Both the position numbers and the translations under genes were made by a program. A stretch of DNA of 64,000 nt, from positions 310,001-374,000 of the forward strand of contig NZ_PRDM01000004.1 of assembly GCF_015182285.1 (NCBI RefSeq). Reading direction: 5' to 3'. The notes under the pieces were generated by a model. It did not search any database and had not been told where the DNA came from. It saw only the letters and a list, made by a program, of their open reading frames with translations. Source of the DNA: Flavobacterium hungaricum (GTDB lineage: Bacteria > Bacteroidota > Bacteroidia > Flavobacteriales > Flavobacteriaceae). Position 1 is the stretch's first letter, and each line of letters begins with the position of its first letter. Positions 61,337 to 64,000 of the stretch are shown one piece after another.

Positions 61337-61816
61337 TTAAAGCGTTTCTTCTAACCACGCATTCATCATCCAAATTGTCTTTTCCTGTTCTGCTATAAAG
61401 TCGCTCATCATAGAATTCGTTCCTTCATCACTGATTTCGTCTGCTTTGTTTAATATTTCTCTCTCTATTTTCAACAAATCTGATAGCGAATTCACAATTA
61501 AATGCACCGCTTTTTCGTCATTAGAAATATTTTTTCCTACCGTAAGTTTATTATTTTTGATATAATCTTCAAAAGTATGCAGAGGAGTACCGCCAATAGT
61601 TAAAACTCTTTCGGCAATCATATCTATTTTCAACTGTGCATCGGTATATAATTCTTCGAATTTTACATGTAAATCAAAAAAACGCTTCCCGCGAATGTTC
61701 CAGTGAATTCCTCTTAAATTTTGATAATATATTTGAAAGTTTGACAATAACACGTTTAATTCCTGAACTAATACTTCTGATTCTTTTATAGGTAAACCTA
61801 AAATGTTTGTTTTCAT
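61337..61816 (-). CDS. dps: Dps / ferritin-like DNA-protection protein
   Basis: 159 aa. Ferroxidase ligands at the dimer interface: HWNIRGKRFFDLHVKFEEL (His, Asp, Glu). Oxidises Fe2+ with H2O2 and stores it, protecting DNA. Divergently placed against oxyR, with a -7-like TAAATTTG at 61856-61863, the usual OxyR-controlled layout. Confidence 0.92.
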   Translation of the reverse strand: MKTNILGLPIKESEVLVQELNVLLSNFQIYYQNLRGIHWNIRGKRFFDLHVKFEELYTDAQLKIDMIAERVLTIGGTPLHTFEDYIKNNKLTVGKNISNDEKAVHLIVNSLSDLLKIEREILNKADEISDEGTNSMMSDFIAEQEKTIWMMNAWLEETL

Positions 61817-61924
61817 AATACTTATTTTTTACTATAAATTTACTACAAATTTAAAACATCTTCAAAATAATTATATAATTAAAAATTATATTTTCTTATT
61901 TTTACATCACAAAATACTATCCAA

Positions 61925-62869
61925 ATGACGATAACTCAATTACAATATGTTCTAGCAGTTGCGGAGCACAAAAACTTTACCCTTGCAGCCGAAAAATGTT
62001 TTGTTACACAGCCTACTTTAAGTATGCAGATTCAGAAAATCGAAGAAGAACTCAATATTTTAATCTTCGATCGCAGTAAAAAACCAATCCAGCTTACCGA
62101 TATTGGACAGAAAATTGTTAATCAGGCAAAAAACATTGTTAATGAAGCCGATAGAATCAAAGATATTGTAGAACAGCAAAAAGGTTTTATTGGCGGAGAA
62201 TTTCGCTTAGGAATTATTCCGACCATTATGCCGACGCTGCTTCCGATGTTTTTGAATAATTTCATTAAAAAATATCCGAAAGTAAAACTGTTGATTGAAG
62301 AATTAAATACAGAAGAAATTATCCTAAAATTAAAAAACGGACATCTTGATGCTGCAATTGCCGCAACACCGCTTGAGGATGAAAAAATAAAAGAAATTGT
62401 TTTGTATTTTGAACCTTTTGTAGCTTACATTCCAGAAGGCCACTCCAGTTTTCAAAAAGAAGAGATTGAAGTTGCCGATTTAAACTTGAATGAAATTTTA
62501 CTTTTACAAGACGGCCACTGCTTTAGGGACGGAATTTTAAATCTGTGCAAAACGGTTTCAGAGACGGATCAAAGTAATTTTCAGATCGAAAGCGGCAGTT
62601 TTGAAACACTTATAAAATTGGCAGACGAAGGCTTAGGCACCACTTTACTTCCGTACCTGCACACTTTAGACTTGAAAGAATCTGATAAATTAAAGCTTCG
62701 AAACTTTAAAGAACCAAAACCTGCCCGCGAGGTGAGTTTAATTTACCCAAAAAGCGAATTAAAAATGCAGATTATTGATGCGCTTCGATCTACAATTGCT
62801 GGTGTTATAAAAGGAGCAATTGTTTTTCAGAATGTTCAAATCATAAGTCCGTTGCAGCAAAAGAAATAG
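61925..62869 (+). CDS. oxyR: OxyR peroxide sensor (LysR family)
   Basis: 314 aa. N-terminal HTH TLAAEKCFVTQPTLSMQIQK; effector domain with the redox pair in DGHCFRDGILNLC, the GHC-x2-D...C pattern of OxyR. Activates dps and other peroxide genes after disulfide formation. Divergent from dps. Confidence 0.92.
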   Translation: MTITQLQYVLAVAEHKNFTLAAEKCFVTQPTLSMQIQKIEEELNILIFDRSKKPIQLTDIGQKIVNQAKNIVNEADRIKDIVEQQKGFIGGEFRLGIIPTIMPTLLPMFLNNFIKKYPKVKLLIEELNTEEIILKLKNGHLDAAIAATPLEDEKIKEIVLYFEPFVAYIPEGHSSFQKEEIEVADLNLNEILLLQDGHCFRDGILNLCKTVSETDQSNFQIESGSFETLIKLADEGLGTTLLPYLHTLDLKESDKLKLRNFKEPKPAREVSLIYPKSELKMQIIDALRSTIAGVIKGAIVFQNVQIISPLQQKK

Positions 62870-62955
62870 CGGAGCAAGATCAAATTTTACTTGCTAGCGC
62901 TTGAACGCGGACTTTGGTTAAATCTCGTACAGCTAATATAATGTCTACAAAATAA

Positions 62956-62987
62956 AAAAGGAGCCAAATTGGCTCCTTTTTTTATAC
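62956..62987. terminator. Bidirectional terminator
   Basis: AAGGAGCC / GGCTCCTT with A/T runs; overlaps the last bases of the small gene downstream. Confidence 0.85.
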
Positions 62988-63179
62988 TTTAATCAGTAGT
63001 AGACTTTGCTGTAGTTCTGGCTTTTCGATAATAAAATTCATTAACCATTCTTGTAGTTGTTCCATTTCGTATGGTAACAGTGTTTTGATAGCTTTTTCTA
63101 GCTCTTTGCAGAAAAGTACCGGATCGAAACTAACTCTCTCGAGTATTGATTTCGTGTAATCGAACATCATTTTTGACAT
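62982..63179 (-). CDS. Small conserved protein, 65 aa
   Basis: MSKMMFDYTKSILERVSFDP, amphipathic, no cysteines. -7-like TAAATTTG lies at 63226-63233. Length and style match small conserved flavobacterial proteins of unknown role. Confidence 0.6.
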   Translation of the reverse strand: MSKMMFDYTKSILERVSFDPVLFCKELEKAIKTLLPYEMEQLQEWLMNFIIEKPELQQSLLLIKV

Positions 63180-63347
63180 AATAAAATAAGATTTTTGGGG
63201 GTTATCTATTTTTTTAAACTCGCACCAAATTTAAACAAATTACCTATATAAAAACCTCTTTTAACTTATTTTTTTAAAAACTTTAGCAACGAATACGTTT
63301 TCTTAAAACAAATAAATCAATATAGAATCATTCTAAACAATTCATTT

Positions 63348-64000
63348 TTAAAGGGTTTTAACGGCTCTAAACATTTCTCGTTTTCCCGGTGGTCCAGCCA
63401 ATTTTTCTACGGTAAACCCTACAGCAATCATGCTTCTTTTTACAACTCCTCTGGCTGCATAAGTTACTAAGACTCCATTCGGCTTTAAACTATTGTACAT
63501 TTTCTGAAATATTTCGGTACTCCACAGCTCTGGCTGCACGCGATATCCGAAGGCATCAAAATAAATCAAATCAAAAGTTTCAAAATCGTTTATTTCGTGA
63601 AAAAATTGTTTTCTTTTGGTTAACGAGAAACGGCTGCTAATTTCCGTTTTTTGGTCCCATTCTGATTTATGCATTTTTTCGAAAATGTTACGAAATTCCA
63701 ATGATCCTAGTTCTTCGGCGTAATTCATTTCTAAAATTTCGTCACTTGCAACAGGATAAGCTTCTACTCCAACATAATCAATTGTTTGTTCTTTTCTAAC
63801 AGATTCTAAAAAAGTGATAAATGCGTTTAAACCAGTTCCAAAACCTATTTCTAATAAAGTAACAGGCTTTTCAAATAACGAAAGGCCGTTTTTAATAAAG
63901 ACATGTTTTGCTTCCTGAATTGCGCCGTGTTTAGAGTGGTAACATTCATCCCATTCAGGCAAATGAATTGTAGTTGAACCATCTAACGTTTTTATTATTT
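63348..64000 (-). CDS. mnmD: MnmD tRNA methyltransferase (partial)
   Basis: The frame runs past a TTG at 63962 to the window edge (KTLDGSTTIHLPEWDECYHSK), so the N-terminus is outside. SAM site LLEIGFGTGLNAFI, catalytic region DLIYFDAFGYRVQPELW, end GPPGKREMFRA. This is the methyltransferase half of MnmC without the oxidase, completing mnm5(s2)U at position 34 of tRNA. Confidence 0.9.
   Translation of the reverse strand, partial: IIKTLDGSTTIHLPEWDECYHSKHGAIQEAKHVFIKNGLSLFEKPVTLLEIGFGTGLNAFITFLESVRKEQTIDYVGVEAYPVASDEILEMNYAEELGSLEFRNIFEKMHKSEWDQKTEISSRFSLTKRKQFFHEINDFETFDLIYFDAFGYRVQPELWSTEIFQKMYNSLKPNGVLVTYAARGVVKRSMIAVGFTVEKLAGPPGKREMFRAVKTL

Overview
The window looks like a Flavobacterium (Bacteroidota) chromosome. 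Evidence is the AT-rich DNA, promoters of the Bacteroidetes type (-7 box TAnnTTTG, often a TTTG box 21 nt upstream, little Shine-Dalgarno use), many lipoproteins, DUF4251, META-domain and LETM1-related biofilm proteins, and the dispersed repeats common in this genus. I read it without database searches; functions come from motifs I recognise.

Layout. 1-2360: a small RNA-repair locus on the minus strand. It has an RLIG1-type RNA ligase, a partial ATP-grasp-like gene, a tRNA-shaped gene with the odd anticodon ATT, and two tiny promoter-ORF-terminator units. 2550-9540: a retron-like operon (predicted msr-msd RNA with a perfect 25-bp hairpin, YADD reverse transcriptase, WGR/HEAT-like protein, SWIM zinc-finger protein). 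9560-16230: a lipoprotein, a giant DUF4132 protein and a small companion. 16700-24570: an orphan type VI secretion module (frameshifted vgrG, GH19-like effector, overlapping lipoprotein partner) followed by an array of small lipoproteins, each preceded by a toxin-tail remnant.

24830-46230: a large RNA-repair island. It holds two RlaP-type nucleotidyltransferases, a SIR2-TPR defence-like protein, TatD nuclease, a split Pnkp/ligase/Hen1 module, a second (T4 Rnl1-like) RNA ligase, two small paralogous nucleotidyltransferase-like proteins, SMI1/KNR4, a RING+TerD-like protein, two tRNA-like genes with insertions in the anticodon region, an HD phosphohydrolase and a WYL regulator. Four promoters in the island share one architecture: a tandem ACTGCGCA repeat with 13-nt period, then exactly 10 nt, then a -7 box. 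They drive the two tRNA-like RNAs, Rnl1, and Hen1-ligase-Pnkp, so these look like one regulon. A 20-nt motif, GGTCAA-N7-TTACTTC on the minus strand, occurs seven times within 690 bp, in the leaders and inserts of the tRNA-like RNAs and in the RING gene leader. This is the best candidate in the window for an undescribed system: stress- or attack-induced RNA repair coupled to dedicated tRNA-like RNAs.

46400-53360: a fatty-acid beta-oxidation operon (MarR regulator, FadJ-type enzyme, thiolase, acyl-CoA dehydrogenase) interrupted by a RAYT/IS200-like transposase with REP repeats. 53600-64000: ordinary chromosome (GH18 chitinase, small exported proteins, Cu/Zn SOD, LETM1-related protein, carbonic anhydrase plus SulP transporter, Dps and OxyR, MnmD running off the end).
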